A stretch of DNA of 64,000 bases from Thermomonas sp. (GCF_029945965.1 NZ_JAQSDO010000020.1:202907-266906), one strand, 5' to 3'. Shown: positions 39,372-50,486, counted from the first letter of the stretch. Notes: generated by a model from the letters alone, not told the origin. Numbers and translations: made by a program.

Positions 39372-40181
39372 TCAGCGGGTGTCACGCGCCGCTCGCCCAC
39401 GTGGGCCGTTGAAGTACTCCTTGACCCACGGATGGTCGAACGTTTCCAGTTCGCGCACAGGCGCCACTGCGACCAGTTTACGGTCTGCCAGCACAGCCAC
39501 CCGGTCACAGATAGCGTATAGCGTGTCGAGGTCGTGTGTGATCAGGAACACGGTCAGGCCCAGCGCCTGCTGCAAGGTCCGGATCAGGTCGTCGAACGCG
39601 GCCGCGCCAATCGGGTCGAGCCCGGCGGTGGGTTCATCCAGGAACAGCAATGGCGGATCCAGCGCCAGCGCACGCGCCAGCCCGGCGCGCTTGCGCATGC
39701 CGCCGGACAGTTGCGAGGGCAGCTTGTCCAGCGCATCGGCCGACAGGCCGGCCAGCTTGATCTTGAGCAGGGCCAGCTCGTAGCGCAGCGAATCCCGCAT
39801 GTCGGGGTAGTACTCCTTGAGCGGCACCTGCACGTTCTCGCCCACGGTCAGCGAGGAGAACAGGGCGCCATCCTGGAACAGCACGCCGGTATTGCGCTCG
39901 ATATGCCGGCGATGCAGCGGATCATCATCGAGCGCATCGACCCCCAGCACCTCGATCTCCCCTGCGTCCGGCTTGCGCAGCGCCAGGATCGAGCGCATCA
40001 GCACCGACTTGCCGGTGCCGGATCCACCGACCACGCCGAGGATCTCGCCGCGGCGCACGTCCAGGTCGATGCCGTCGTGCACGACCTGGTCGCCGAACCG
40101 GTTGACCAGGCCGCGCACGCTGATGACGGGCTGGTCATCGGCCTGCGCGGCTGGCACTTCGGCGTTGCTCACGGAGCCCAT
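39372..40181 (-). CDS. ABC transporter ATPase (MlaF-like)
   Basis: Walker A GGSGTGKSVLMRSI, LSGGMRKRAGLARALALDPPLLFLDEPTAGLDPI. Confidence 0.94.
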   Translation of the reverse strand: MGSVSNAEVPAAQADDQPVISVRGLVNRFGDQVVHDGIDLDVRRGEILGVVGGSGTGKSVLMRSILALRKPDAGEIEVLGVDALDDDPLHRRHIERNTGVLFQDGALFSSLTVGENVQVPLKEYYPDMRDSLRYELALLKIKLAGLSADALDKLPSQLSGGMRKRAGLARALALDPPLLFLDEPTAGLDPIGAAAFDDLIRTLQQALGLTVFLITHDLDTLYAICDRVAVLADRKLVAVAPVRELETFDHPWVKEYFNGPRGRAARDTR

Positions 40182-40182
40182 G

Positions 40183-41304
40183 TCAATAATCCATCTGCAT
40201 GAACCACAATGCGGCGAAGGCATCAATCACGATCACCGTCGAGATCGCCTGCACCACGCTCGAGGTGGTGCGCTCGCCCAGCGACTGCGCTGTGCCCTCG
40301 GTCTGCAGTCCTTCCAGGCAACCGATCAAGGCAATGACGATGGCGAAGATCGGTGCCTTGACCATGCCGACCACGAAATTGTCGAGCTTCATCATTTCCT
40401 GCATGCGTGCCAGGTAAGCCACTGCCGGTATGTCGAGGTTGAACGCGCCGACCGCCATGCCGCCGGCCAGGCCGGCGACCATCGCGATGAAGGTCAGCAG
40501 CGGCAGCATCGCCAGCAATGCCAGCACGCGCGGGATCACCAGCAGGTCGATCGGATCCAGGCCGAGCACGCGGATCGCATCGACCTCTTCGCGGTTGACC
40601 ATCATCCCGATCTGCGCTGTGAATGCGCTGGCGGTGCGGCCTGCCAGCAGGATCGCAGTGAGCAGCACGCCAAATTCGCGCAGGAACGCCGCACTGACCA
40701 GTTCGACCACGAAAATCTGCGCGCCGAAATCGCGCAGCACCATCGCGCCAAGGAAGGCGATCACGGCGCCAACCATGAACGACAGCAGCGCAACCAGCGG
40801 GACCGCGTCGAGGCCGACCTGCTCCATGTGGTGAACCGTGGCGGTCAGCCGGAACCGGTGCGGTTCCTTGACCATACGCAGCATCTTGACCATCACCTCG
40901 CCGAGGAAGGCGATCAGCGCCATGACTTCCTTGCCATTGTCGACCACGGCAAAACCCAGGCGTCCCAACGCGGCCTTGAAGCCGGTATCGCGCTTGCGCT
41001 TGGGCCGCTCGTCGTGGACGTCCTCGATTGCCTCGATCAGCGCGTGCTGGTCTTCGCGGAAGCTGAAGCGATGGAAGTCGAGGTCGCGGCGGTCGGCATA
41101 GCGCAGCAGCTGCAACACGCCCAAGGTATCCAGGCGCTCGACGCCGCAGGCATCCACATCGGTGATGCCATTCGGCGCGTCGCGCAGGGCATCGCCGATC
41201 TCGTTGGCATAGCGCAACGTCCAGCGACCAGACAGGCACAGGCGGGTGGCATCGCCGGGATCGACGGATGCACTAGGTGGGTGGTGGTTCGGCGCGTTGC
41301 TCAT
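40183..41304 (-). CDS. ABC transporter permease (MlaE-like) with N-terminal STAS-like segment
   Basis: MlaE/permease domain FREFGVLLTAILLAGRTASAFTAQIGMMVNREEVDAIRVLGLDPIDLLVIPRVLA. Confidence 0.92.
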   Translation of the reverse strand: MSNAPNHHPPSASVDPGDATRLCLSGRWTLRYANEIGDALRDAPNGITDVDACGVERLDTLGVLQLLRYADRRDLDFHRFSFREDQHALIEAIEDVHDERPKRKRDTGFKAALGRLGFAVVDNGKEVMALIAFLGEVMVKMLRMVKEPHRFRLTATVHHMEQVGLDAVPLVALLSFMVGAVIAFLGAMVLRDFGAQIFVVELVSAAFLREFGVLLTAILLAGRTASAFTAQIGMMVNREEVDAIRVLGLDPIDLLVIPRVLALLAMLPLLTFIAMVAGLAGGMAVGAFNLDIPAVAYLARMQEMMKLDNFVVGMVKAPIFAIVIALIGCLEGLQTEGTAQSLGERTTSSVVQAISTVIVIDAFAALWFMQMDY

Positions 41305-41412
41305 GCAGGCCCTGCGATTGCTCGCGGCAAGCTTACGCAACTCGGCGGCGATGATGCGCGGGACGATGCGCTCGGAGTGCCGAGGGAAAACGGTCGATGC
41401 AGACATGTATGA

Positions 41413-42705
41413 ATGGCAGTCACGCATGCGATCCTAGCCGACATGCAGCCCGCCGACACCCTTGCACCCGCCTATACCGATGCCGGCTATGTCGAGCGCA
41501 TCTCCTTCGTGGTCGACCTGGCTGAACGCCTGCATGCCTACGGCACAACCGTGCAGCGGCTGGAAGGCGCGATCGAATCGGTGGCCAGGCGGCTTGGACT
41601 GGAGTGCGAGCCATGGGTCAATCCGACCGGCATGGTGCTGGCCTTCAGCGACCCGTCGCGGCCCGCCGGCATGTCCGACACCACTCGCGTGGTGCGGCTT
41701 GGATCGGGTGATACCGACCTTTACCGGCTGTGCGAGACCGATCGTATCGCCGAAGACGTCATGGCCGGGACCCTGGACGTGCCGGCTGGGCGTGCTGCCC
41801 TGCGCGCGCTACTGCGCGGGATCGGCTGGCGTGGCCGGGTTTTCCAGGTGCTCGGGTTCGGACTGGCATCGGCGGCGGTTGCCGGTCTGTTGCGGTTGCC
41901 CTGGCTGGATATCGGGACCGCCGGCGTCATCGGCCTGATGATCGGCCTGCTGGATGCCGCCGCGCAGTCGCGCCCGCGGCTGTCGGAAGCATTCGAGGCG
42001 ATTGCCGGCTTGCTGGCAGGCACGGTATCGATCCTGGTGGCCAGCCTGATCGGCCCGCTCAATTTCAATACGGTGATCATCGCTGCCTTGATCGTCCTGC
42101 TGCCCGGCATGGCGTTGACCAATGCAATGAACGAACTGACCAGCCGCCACCTGGTATCGGGCACTGCGCGTTTCGCCGGGGCGATGACCACGATCCTGAA
42201 GCTCACGATTGGTACCGCGATCGCCCTTAACGTGGCGCACATGGTCGGGCTGGACCCGGTCGTGCGCGCGTGGCGACCGCAGCCCGAATGGGTGGTCTTG
42301 AGCGCGCTGGTGATCGGTGCCTATGCATTTGCCGTACTGTTCCGTGCGCATCGTCGCGATTATCCGCTGGTGATGTCGGCCGCCGCCTCCGGTTATCTTA
42401 TTTCACGTTTTGGCGGTGAAGTCTTCGATGCACCCGCCGGCGTATTCCTCGCGGCATTCACGATGACCGCCGCCGGCAATATCTATGCGCGCGTGTTCAA
42501 TCGTCCCGGCGCGCTAGTGCGGTTGCCCGGCATCATCATGCTGGTGCCTGGAAGCGTGGCATTGCGTGGGGTGATCTCGTTGGTGCAGGCACAGGACATC
42601 GGGGCTGGGCAGGACGCGGCGATGGCCGCATTGAATACCCTGATGGCGCTGCTGGCGGGGCTGATGTTCGGCAACCTGCTGGTCACCGCGCGACGCAACC
42701 TCTGA
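41413..42705 (+). CDS. Threonine/serine exporter (ThrE) family protein
   Basis: DLAERLHAYGTTVQRLEGAIESVARRLGL...; C-term LVPGSVALRGVISL. Confidence 0.88.
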   Translation: MAVTHAILADMQPADTLAPAYTDAGYVERISFVVDLAERLHAYGTTVQRLEGAIESVARRLGLECEPWVNPTGMVLAFSDPSRPAGMSDTTRVVRLGSGDTDLYRLCETDRIAEDVMAGTLDVPAGRAALRALLRGIGWRGRVFQVLGFGLASAAVAGLLRLPWLDIGTAGVIGLMIGLLDAAAQSRPRLSEAFEAIAGLLAGTVSILVASLIGPLNFNTVIIAALIVLLPGMALTNAMNELTSRHLVSGTARFAGAMTTILKLTIGTAIALNVAHMVGLDPVVRAWRPQPEWVVLSALVIGAYAFAVLFRAHRRDYPLVMSAAASGYLISRFGGEVFDAPAGVFLAAFTMTAAGNIYARVFNRPGALVRLPGIIMLVPGSVALRGVISLVQAQDIGAGQDAAMAALNTLMALLAGLMFGNLLVTARRNL

Positions 42706-42752
42706 CTCGCAGCTTCTGAGTCGAGCTTCGGCCGCAGATTGATCCAGATACC

Positions 42753-42778
42753 AAAACGCCGGCTTGCGCCGGCGTTTT
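42753..42778. terminator. Bidirectional hairpin terminator between convergent genes
   Basis: AAAACGCCGGC-ttgc-GCCGGCGTTTT. Confidence 0.85.
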
Positions 42779-42806
42779 GTCATTGCGATGAAGCGTTGAA
42801 CGCCTC

Positions 42807-43202
42807 TTATTTGATCAGGAACTCTTCGAGTTTGCGGCCCTTCGCGGTTTCTGCGGACAGCCAGCGCGGCTGCTTGCCACGGCCAGCCCAGGTTTCCTTG
42901 GCATTGGCCGTGTTGCGGTACTTCGGCGGCACCTTGCCCAGGCTGCGGCCCTTGGTCGACTTGCGTGCCTTCTTGGCCGCAGGTGCAGGGCTGCTCGTCG
43001 CAGCTGCCGCCGCCGGCTTGCTTGGGCCGGTCAAACCATAAAGTTCCTCGAAATCCCAGCCAGTGCTTTTCAGGAACTTGGCCACGGCAGTTTTGACCTG
43101 GGTGGCCGGGCGGCGCTTGGAAAGGATCTTCTTGCGCTTGTTGGCGCGAGTGATCAGGTCAGCCAGTTCCTTGGTGCTGAGGCCTTCGATATCCATGCTC
43201 AT
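42807..43202 (-). CDS. H-NS histone-like family protein
   Basis: C-terminal KYRNTANAKETWAGRGKQPRWL motif. Confidence 0.9.
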   Translation of the reverse strand: MSMDIEGLSTKELADLITRANKRKKILSKRRPATQVKTAVAKFLKSTGWDFEELYGLTGPSKPAAAAATSSPAPAAKKARKSTKGRSLGKVPPKYRNTANAKETWAGRGKQPRWLSAETAKGRKLEEFLIK

Positions 43203-43301
43203 ACAGTGATTACCCTCTGGGTTGCCATCGGGAAAATCCCGGTAGGGTATCCATATTAACTTCGGATAATCCGCGGCGCAAACAACATGACTAAACGGTA
43301 A

Positions 43302-45026
43302 TCATCCGATGAGTTTTCCGAGTAGCCGGTCACGGTCGAGTTGTTCGGATTCGGGGGCATTTCGCGCGCGGTATTCAAACGTGCCGGCTTCCAGCCCGCG
43401 CGCGGACACCACCACGCGGTGCGGAATGCCGATCAGTTCGATGTCGGCCAGCATCACGCCGGGGCGCAGGCCGCGGTCGTCGAGCACGGTATCCAGGCCG
43501 GCGGTATTCAATTCCGCATATAGCGCATTGGCCGCATCGATAACCGCCGGATCGTTCTTGGGATTGATGATGCAGACCGCGACCTGCCATGGCGCCATTG
43601 TGACGGGCCATAAAATGCCGCTGTCGTCGTGGTTTTGTTCAATTGCAGCGGCCACGATGCGTGATACGCCGATGCCATAACAGCCCATTGCCGGATTGAT
43701 CGCCTTGCCATTGGCGTCGAGCACCTTGCAGCCCATCGCCTCGGAGTACTTGCAGCCCAATGCGAATACATGGCCGACCTCGATTCCACGGGCGATGCCG
43801 AGCGTGCCCTTGCCATCTGGTGAAGCGTCGCCAGCCACCGCGTTGCGGATGTCGGCGACCTCCGGTTCGGCCAGGTCGCGGCCCCAGTTGACCCCGGCAA
43901 TATGCAAGCCGGGTTTGTTGGCGCCAATCACGAAATCGGCCATCGCCGCTACGCTGCGGTCGGCGATGATGCGGATTGGTTTTGCCGGGTTGAGCGGGCC
44001 AAGAAAACCCGGTTCGCTGCCGAGGTAATCGAGGATTTCCGCTTCAGTCGCCAACCGGTAATCCGCCAGTCCCGGCAGCTTCGCCAGTTTGATCTCGTTG
44101 ACCATGTGGTCGCCGCGCACCAGTGCCAACACGAATTGCCCGTTTTCCCCGGCCACGCCGCCTTCGGCATCGGTGCCCATCAGTGCGACCGATTTGGCGG
44201 TGCGCTGCAAGACAATCCCCATCAATTCCGAGACCTCCTCGCAGGTTTTCTGGGTGGGGGTTTCCACATCGCGCAGGGTTTCGCTGGCGGCGGGACGCTG
44301 CCCGGGCGAAACTGCTTCGGCCAGTTCGATATTGGCGGCGTAGTCCGAACTCTCGCAATAGGCGATCGCATCCTCGCCGGAATCCGCCAGCACGTGGAAC
44401 TCGTGCGAAGCTGAACCACCAATCGCGCCGGTATCGGCGAACACCGCACGGAACTTCAAACCCAGCCGGGTGAAAATCCGCGCGTAAGTGTCGTACATGT
44501 TCTGGTATTCGGCGTGCAGTGAGTCCGCGTCGACGTGGAAGGAATACGCATCCTTCATCAGAAATTCGCGCGCGCGCATGATCCCGAAGCGCGGGCGGAT
44601 CTCGTCGCGGAACTTGGTCTGGATCTGGTAAAAATTCACCGGCAGCTGCTTGTAGCTGGCCAGTTCGTTGCGGGCGAAGTCGGTAATCACTTCCTCAGCG
44701 GTGGGGCCGTAGCAATACTCGGCCTCCTTGCGGTCCTTGATCTTCAGCAACTGGCCGCCGAATTTCTGCCAGCGCCCGGTTTCCTCCCACAGCTCCTTGG
44801 GCTGGATGGATGGCATCAGCATTTCGATCGCGCCGGCGCGGTTCATTTCCTCACGCACGACGCCCTCCACCTTGCGCAGCACGCGCAGGCCCAGCGGCGA
44901 CCAGGTGTACAGGCCGGATGCCAGTTTGCGGATCATCCCGGACTTGAGCATCAGCTTGTGGCTGATGATCTCGGCCTCGGCTGGGGTTTCCTTTTCGGTG
45001 CGGATATGGAACTGCGACAGGCGCAT
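43302..45026 (-). CDS. proS: Prolyl-tRNA synthetase
   Basis: [66 protein letters not shown]. Confidence 0.96.
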   Translation of the reverse strand: MRLSQFHIRTEKETPAEAEIISHKLMLKSGMIRKLASGLYTWSPLGLRVLRKVEGVVREEMNRAGAIEMLMPSIQPKELWEETGRWQKFGGQLLKIKDRKEAEYCYGPTAEEVITDFARNELASYKQLPVNFYQIQTKFRDEIRPRFGIMRAREFLMKDAYSFHVDADSLHAEYQNMYDTYARIFTRLGLKFRAVFADTGAIGGSASHEFHVLADSGEDAIAYCESSDYAANIELAEAVSPGQRPAASETLRDVETPTQKTCEEVSELMGIVLQRTAKSVALMGTDAEGGVAGENGQFVLALVRGDHMVNEIKLAKLPGLADYRLATEAEILDYLGSEPGFLGPLNPAKPIRIIADRSVAAMADFVIGANKPGLHIAGVNWGRDLAEPEVADIRNAVAGDASPDGKGTLGIARGIEVGHVFALGCKYSEAMGCKVLDANGKAINPAMGCYGIGVSRIVAAAIEQNHDDSGILWPVTMAPWQVAVCIINPKNDPAVIDAANALYAELNTAGLDTVLDDRGLRPGVMLADIELIGIPHRVVVSARGLEAGTFEYRARNAPESEQLDRDRLLGKLIG

Positions 45027-45083
45027 GGCGAGTTTCGCGAAACGAGGAACCGGCATTTTGCCACGCCGAACCCGAGCGAACCT

Positions 45084-45353
45084 TCAGTCGCGGTTGCCGT
45101 GGATCTCGATGCCGTCATCGGGCTGGCGGCCGATGCGCTCGTATTTGCGCCCCTTGGGCGGGGTATCGGTCACTTGCAGGTTGCCGTTGGCGTCGCGCCA
45201 GCGGTACAGCGAATTGGCACGTTCGGCCTTGGCCACCGCCGCCTGTGCGACCCGTGCGCGTTCATGTTCGCGCCGCGGCATCTCGCTGGAGAGCCACCAC
45301 CAAGCAGCTACACCCAGCGCAATGGCGACCAGCAGCATGCCAAGTTGCCTCAT
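45084..45353 (-). CDS. DUF4124-type membrane/secreted small protein
   Basis: YRWRDANGNLQVTDTPPKGRKYERI. Confidence 0.75.
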   Translation of the reverse strand: MRQLGMLLVAIALGVAAWWWLSSEMPRREHERARVAQAAVAKAERANSLYRWRDANGNLQVTDTPPKGRKYERIGRQPDDGIEIHGNRD

Positions 45354-45365
45354 CTCGCAGCCAGG

Positions 45366-45806
45366 TCAGGTATTGCTGCTGTTGCCAGTGGTGCCATTCC
45401 CGGTGGCTGGAGCGGCACAGTTCGCCTTGAGCATGGCTTCGTTGAGCTCGACCTGGCTGGCGCGCTGTTCAGGGCTCATATTGGCATCCGCCTTGCCGTC
45501 GCCATTGTTGTCGATACCGACGGGACCTTTGCCACGCAGGTTGGCCAGATTTGCCCGGGCGTTGTCGCAGGACACGTCGTTACTGGATTTCTTGGCCTGC
45601 GTCTTCTCGAGGGCAGTGCCTGAGCGCGCATTGATGTCACGCTTCTTGTAGGCCTGCTTAGGCGGGGCATCCGCGTAGTGGGTCACTCCGGCGGAATCCT
45701 TCCACTGGTACACGGTCTGCTGCTGCGCCAGCAACGGGGAGCAGGTCAGGGCCAGGCCGAGCAGGACGATGCCGCGTGCTGGCAGGCGGATGGACATACG
45801 GGCCAT
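45366..45806 (-). CDS. DUF4124-domain secreted protein
   Basis: Signal peptide; VYQWKDSAGVTHYADAPPKQ. Confidence 0.8.
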   Translation of the reverse strand: MARMSIRLPARGIVLLGLALTCSPLLAQQQTVYQWKDSAGVTHYADAPPKQAYKKRDINARSGTALEKTQAKKSSNDVSCDNARANLANLRGKGPVGIDNNGDGKADANMSPEQRASQVELNEAMLKANCAAPATGNGTTGNSSNT

Positions 45807-45884
45807 GAGATGCTCCGAGGATGTGTTGTGGAGGGGGATTGCAGCACTGCAGTCGCGCCACTGCAAGCGGGCTACACTGCCGGC

Positions 45885-46670
45885 ATGGAACCGCACGACG
45901 ACAAAACTCCGCTCAGGCCGCGTGGCCGCGGCATCTACCTGTTGCCGAACCTGTTCACCACCGGTGGCCTGTTCGGTGGCTTTTTCGCGATTATTGCCGC
46001 CTCCCAGGGGCGGATAGAGGCTGCCTGCGTAGCGATCTTCATCGCCGGCATCCTGGATGGCATCGATGGCCGGGTGGCGCGGCTGACCAATACCCAGACC
46101 GAGTTCGGCGTGCAATACGACTCGCTGGCAGACCTGGTCAGCTTCGGCATGGCGCCGGCATTGGTGATGTACCACTGGTCGCTGGCATCGATGAAGCTGG
46201 ACGGGATCACCCCGGGCAGGCTCGGCTGGCTGGCGGCATTCCTGTACGCGGCCTGCGCCGCACTGCGGCTGGCACGGTTCAATAGCCAAGTGGCGCATGT
46301 CGACAAGCGCTGGTTCATTGGCCTGGCCAGTCCAGCCGCGGCGGGCTTGCTGGCGAGTTTCGTCTGGACCTGCCACAGCCTTGGCCTGGATGGCACCGAC
46401 CTGCGTTATCCGGTGCTGGGCGTGACCGTGCTAGCTGGCCTGTTGATGGTCAGCCGCGTGCGCTATACCAGTTTCAAGGGTGGCAGCGGGCCGAAGTCTG
46501 ACCGGGTGCCCTTCTTCGCCCTGCTAGTGGCGGTGGCTGTACTGGTCGCGCTGGTACTGGATCCGCCCAAGGTGCTGTTGGCGGTGACCGCACTATATGC
46601 GCTGTCCGGGCCGGTGATGTGGTTGCGTCGCGGCAAGGGGACATCGCCGCCGCAGGCGCCGGTGGCGTGA
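45885..46670 (+). CDS. pssA: CDP-diacylglycerol-serine O-phosphatidyltransferase
   Basis: CDP-alcohol phosphatidyltransferase motif DGIDGRVARLTNTQTEFGVQYDSLAD. Confidence 0.92.
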   Translation: MEPHDDKTPLRPRGRGIYLLPNLFTTGGLFGGFFAIIAASQGRIEAACVAIFIAGILDGIDGRVARLTNTQTEFGVQYDSLADLVSFGMAPALVMYHWSLASMKLDGITPGRLGWLAAFLYAACAALRLARFNSQVAHVDKRWFIGLASPAAAGLLASFVWTCHSLGLDGTDLRYPVLGVTVLAGLLMVSRVRYTSFKGGSGPKSDRVPFFALLVAVAVLVALVLDPPKVLLAVTALYALSGPVMWLRRGKGTSPPQAPVA

Positions 46671-46963
46671 GCTGGGATCCGTTCCAGCGAGATGTGCTGG
46701 CCGAACTGGGTCATGTCGTTTATCGACAGGCCGGTGTCGCGATGGCACTCGATGCCGAAGTGATGCGCATCGATGCGCCCGGAGTCGATGCCGCAATGAT
46801 TGATAACCCGATGCTGGCCCACGTTGCGCGTGCGGCAAGCATGACTACTGAAGCCTTGCAGGAGCGCATCGGGGATATGCAAGTGTTCGCTGGCCTGCGC
46901 GGGAATCCAGCAGCCAAGCGCGCCTTGTGGCCGCGCCTGCGTGCACTGCGCAGGCAAGGATGA
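46667..46963 (+). CDS. holD: Putative DNA polymerase III psi subunit (HolD-like)
   Basis: GTG start overlapping pssA stop; immediately 5' of rimI as in E. coli holD-rimI; C-term FAGLRGNPAAKRALWPRL resembles E. coli HolD LTDLRANPTARAALWQQI. Confidence 0.6.
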   Translation: MSWDPFQRDVLAELGHVVYRQAGVAMALDAEVMRIDAPGVDAAMIDNPMLAHVARAASMTTEALQERIGDMQVFAGLRGNPAAKRALWPRLRALRRQG

Positions 46964-47469
46964 GCGCCGTTCGCGCGGCTGATTTCCCTGCGCAGGCCAC
47001 GTTGCGGCCGATGCGCGAAGACGACCTGGACGCGGTGATGCGGATCGAGGACGCGGCGTATCCGTTTCCGTGGACGCGCGGCATCTTCCGCGACTGCATG
47101 CGCGCCGGCTATCCGATGTGGGTGCAGGAACGCGATGGCGGCATCGCCGGCTATGGCGTGCTCAGCATCGCCGCCGACGAAGCCCACGTGCTCAACCTGT
47201 GCACCGCGTCGGGCAATGAAGGCCATGGCCTTGGCCAGCGCATGCTGCAGGCGCTGCTGCGGATCGCGCGCGCTGGTGGCGCGCAGCGGGTGTATCTCGA
47301 AGTACGGCCATCAAACCCGCGTGCAATCACCCTGTACGATCGCAGCGGTTTCAACGAAATCGGCCGCCGTCCGCGCTATTACCCGGCCGCCAACCACGGC
47401 CGTGAGGACGCGATCGTGATGGCGATGGAATTGTTGGTGGGCGACATCGAGAAAATGCCGCCGCTTTGA
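46960..47469 (+). CDS. rimI: Ribosomal protein S18 alanine N-acetyltransferase
   Basis: MRIEDAAYPFPWTRGIFRDCMRAGY; LEVRPSNPRAITLYDRSGFNEIGRRPRYY. Confidence 0.93.
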   Translation: MSAVRAADFPAQATLRPMREDDLDAVMRIEDAAYPFPWTRGIFRDCMRAGYPMWVQERDGGIAGYGVLSIAADEAHVLNLCTASGNEGHGLGQRMLQALLRIARAGGAQRVYLEVRPSNPRAITLYDRSGFNEIGRRPRYYPAANHGREDAIVMAMELLVGDIEKMPPL

Positions 47470-47472
47470 CGA

Positions 47473-47528
47473 CGAAAAGGGGACGGAAGTGGTTAAGGTG
47501 CGCCTTAACCACTTCCGTCCCCTTTTCG
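47473..47528. repeat. Palindromic element copy A (26-bp perfect arms)
   Basis: CGAAAAGGGGACGGAAGTGGTTAAGG-tgcg-CCTTAACCACTTCCGTCCCCTTTTCG. Confidence 0.9.
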
Positions 47529-47534
47529 CATCGC

Positions 47535-50351
47535 TCAGCCCAACCGCGTGCGCTGCGCTATCAAGGCATCGCGCTGCGCGCTCCATTCGACCAGACGCTG
47601 GCGTTCCTGTTCGACCACCGCGGCCGGTGCGTTCTGCACGAAGGTGTCGCTGGCCAGTTTGTTGGTGGACTTCGCCAGTTCGCCCTCGATGCGCTTGAGT
47701 TCCTTGTCGATGCGTGCACGTTCCGCGTCCAGGTCGACCAGGCCTTCCAGCGGCACGAACAGGTCGAGTTCGCCGACGCGCGCTGACGCTGCTGCCGGCG
47801 GTTCGCCATCAAGCGTCTCGATGCGTTCGATCCGGTTGAGGAAGCGCAGTTGCGAGGCGAAGCGTTGAATGCGTGCAGCATCGTCCGCACTGCCCCCGCG
47901 TGCCAGCAAGGTGACCTTTTTGGCCGGCGACACGCCGAGTTCGCTGCGGATCCGGCGCAGTGCGGAGACCATCGATTTCAGCCATTCGATGTCGGCCTCG
48001 GCTTGTGCGAAGTCGCTGGTGTCGAAGTCGCCTGCGCGCGGATACGACGCGGTCATGATGCTGTCGCCGCTTTTGCCGAGCTTCGGTGCCACCGCCTGCC
48101 AGAGTTCTTCGGTCACGAACGGGACTAGCGGGTGCAACAGTCTCAGCAGCGCGTCGAGTACGTGCAGCAGCGTGTGCCGGGTGCTGTTGGCCGCATCCAC
48201 GTCCTCGCCCTGCAACGCAGGCTTCGCCAGTTCCACGAACCAGTCGCAGAATTGATTCCAGGCGAATTCGTACAGGCATTGCGACAACAGGTCGAAGCGA
48301 TAGCTGGCGTAGTGGGCTTCCGCTTCGGCGCAGGTCTTCACCAGTTGCGCAAGGATCCAGCGCTCGGCATCGGTCTTCGGCTGCGGCGCGCCTACCGCGC
48401 TGAAGCCTTCGGTGTTCATCAACACGAAGCGCGTCGCGTTCCACAACTTGTTGCAGAAATTCTTGTAGCCCTCGGCGCGGGCAAGATCGAACTTGATGTC
48501 GCGGCCCGGCCCGGCCAACGCCGCCATGGTGAAGCGCAGCGCGTCGGCACCGAACGCGGGGATGCCGTCCGGGAATTCCTTGCGAGTGGCCTTGCCGATT
48601 TTCTCGGCCATCTTCGGCTGCATCAGGCCGGCGGTGCGCTTGGCAACCAGATCGTCGAGCGAAATGCCGTCGATGATGTCCAGCGGGTCAAGAATGTTTC
48701 CTTTCGACTTCGACATCTTCTGGCCGTCCTTGTCGCGCACCAGGCCAGTGATGTAGATGTCGCGGAACGGGACCCGCTGGGCGTCAGTGAATTCGGGATT
48801 GTCCTGGCCGACCAGATGGTCGGTCATGAAGATCATCCGCGCGACCCAGAAAAAGATGATGTCGAAGCCGGTCACCAACACCGAAGACGGCACGAAGTAG
48901 GCGAAGCCGCGCTCGCGCATGGCCTCCGCGTCCGGCCAGCCCATGGTACTGATCGGCCACAGCGCGGAGGAGAACCAGGTTTCCAGCACGTCGTTGTCGC
49001 GGGTCAGAATTACATCGTCGGCAATGCTGTTGCGCGCACGCGCATCGGCCTCATCGCGGCCCACGTAACAAGCGCCCTGCGCATCGAACCACGCCGGAAT
49101 GCGGTGGCCCCACCAAAGCTGGCGGCTGATGCACCAGTCCTGGATGTTTTCCATCCAGTGTCGGTAGGTATTGATCCAGTTCGGTGGCACGAAGCGCACG
49201 TCGCCTTGCTCAGCGAGTTTCAGCCCACGCTCGGCCAGACCGTCCATCTTCACGAACCACTGGTCGGTCAGGTACGGCTCGATTGCCTGGCCACTGCGAT
49301 CACCACGCGGCACCTGCAGCTTGTGCGGCTTGGTTTCGACCAATAGTTCGAGCGCTTCAAGATCGGCCAACATCGCCTTGCGCGCGTCGTAACGATCGAG
49401 GCCGCGATACGCCACGGGAACGCCATCGTCATCGACGATCTTTGCATCGGGCGTAAAGATATTGATCAACGGCAGCGTGTGCCGCTGGCCCACCGCGTAA
49501 TCGTTGAAGTCATGTGCGGGCGTGACCTTGACCACGCCGGTGCCGAACTCGCGGTCCACGTAGTCGTCTGCAATCACCGGAATCAAACGGCCGGTCAGCG
49601 GCAGGGTCACGGTCTTGCCGATGAGGTGCGTGTAGCGCTCGTCTTCGGGATGCACCATCACCGCGCTGTCGCCGAGCATTGTTTCCGGACGCGTGGTGGC
49701 GACCACCAAGGTGCCGCTGCCATCGGTCAACGGATACGCAATCGACCACAGGAAGCCGTCCTCTTCCTCATTGACCACTTCCAGGTCGGAGATCGCGGTC
49801 TTCAGCACCGGATCCCAGTTGACCAGGCGCTTGCCGCGATAGATCAGGCCGTCGGCATGCAGGCGCACGAATGCTTCGATCACCGCATCGGCAGCACCCT
49901 TGTCCATGGTGAACACGCTGCGTGTCCAGTCGCCGCTGGTGCCGATTCGGCGCATCTGGCGCTCAATGGTGTCGCCCGACTGCTGCTTCCATTCCCAGAC
50001 TTTTTCGATGAAGGCCTCGCGGCCCAACGAGTCGCGGGTTTCGCCCTTGCCTTCGAGCGTCAAATTGCGGCCGACCACCATCTCGGTGGCGATGCCGGCG
50101 TGGTCGGTGCCCAACTGCCACAGGGTGCGGAAGCCGCGCATGCGGTGGTAGCGGATCAGCGCGTCCTGCAGCGTGTACTGGAATGCGTGGCCCATGTGCA
50201 GGGTGCCGGTGACGTTCGGCGGCGGCAGCAGGATGCTGTAAGCCGGGCCGTCGCCCTGTGGCGCGAATGCGCCGCTGGCCTCCCACTGTGCATACAAGCG
50301 TGATTCGAAGGACTTGGGTTCGTAGCCGGGGGCTAGGGTGGTCATGGTCAT
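47535..50351 (-). CDS. valS: Valyl-tRNA synthetase
   Basis: [47 protein letters not shown]. Confidence 0.96.
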   Translation of the reverse strand: MTMTTLAPGYEPKSFESRLYAQWEASGAFAPQGDGPAYSILLPPPNVTGTLHMGHAFQYTLQDALIRYHRMRGFRTLWQLGTDHAGIATEMVVGRNLTLEGKGETRDSLGREAFIEKVWEWKQQSGDTIERQMRRIGTSGDWTRSVFTMDKGAADAVIEAFVRLHADGLIYRGKRLVNWDPVLKTAISDLEVVNEEEDGFLWSIAYPLTDGSGTLVVATTRPETMLGDSAVMVHPEDERYTHLIGKTVTLPLTGRLIPVIADDYVDREFGTGVVKVTPAHDFNDYAVGQRHTLPLINIFTPDAKIVDDDGVPVAYRGLDRYDARKAMLADLEALELLVETKPHKLQVPRGDRSGQAIEPYLTDQWFVKMDGLAERGLKLAEQGDVRFVPPNWINTYRHWMENIQDWCISRQLWWGHRIPAWFDAQGACYVGRDEADARARNSIADDVILTRDNDVLETWFSSALWPISTMGWPDAEAMRERGFAYFVPSSVLVTGFDIIFFWVARMIFMTDHLVGQDNPEFTDAQRVPFRDIYITGLVRDKDGQKMSKSKGNILDPLDIIDGISLDDLVAKRTAGLMQPKMAEKIGKATRKEFPDGIPAFGADALRFTMAALAGPGRDIKFDLARAEGYKNFCNKLWNATRFVLMNTEGFSAVGAPQPKTDAERWILAQLVKTCAEAEAHYASYRFDLLSQCLYEFAWNQFCDWFVELAKPALQGEDVDAANSTRHTLLHVLDALLRLLHPLVPFVTEELWQAVAPKLGKSGDSIMTASYPRAGDFDTSDFAQAEADIEWLKSMVSALRRIRSELGVSPAKKVTLLARGGSADDAARIQRFASQLRFLNRIERIETLDGEPPAAASARVGELDLFVPLEGLVDLDAERARIDKELKRIEGELAKSTNKLASDTFVQNAPAAVVEQERQRLVEWSAQRDALIAQRTRLG

Positions 50352-50364
50352 GTCTATTGTGTTC

Positions 50365-50486
50365 GGCCCCCTCCCCGCTGCGGCGCCCAAAGGGTGTGCA
50401 GAGCTGGGAGGGTTGAGGTGGGGGCATCGGCCGGTGCGCCCCCATCCGCCCTTCGGGCACCTTCCCCCGCCAGCGGGGGAAGGAAA
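50365..50486. repeat. GC-rich intergenic inverted-repeat element
   Basis: GCCCCCTCCCCGC... and terminal hairpin CTTCCCCCGC-ca-GCGGGGGAAG (50461-50482). Confidence 0.6.

Noticed and set aside
39817-41412. 531-aa plus-strand ORF over the Mla-like ABC genes
   Set aside because: His/Asp/Gln-rich antisense frame opposite conserved ABC transporter sequence.
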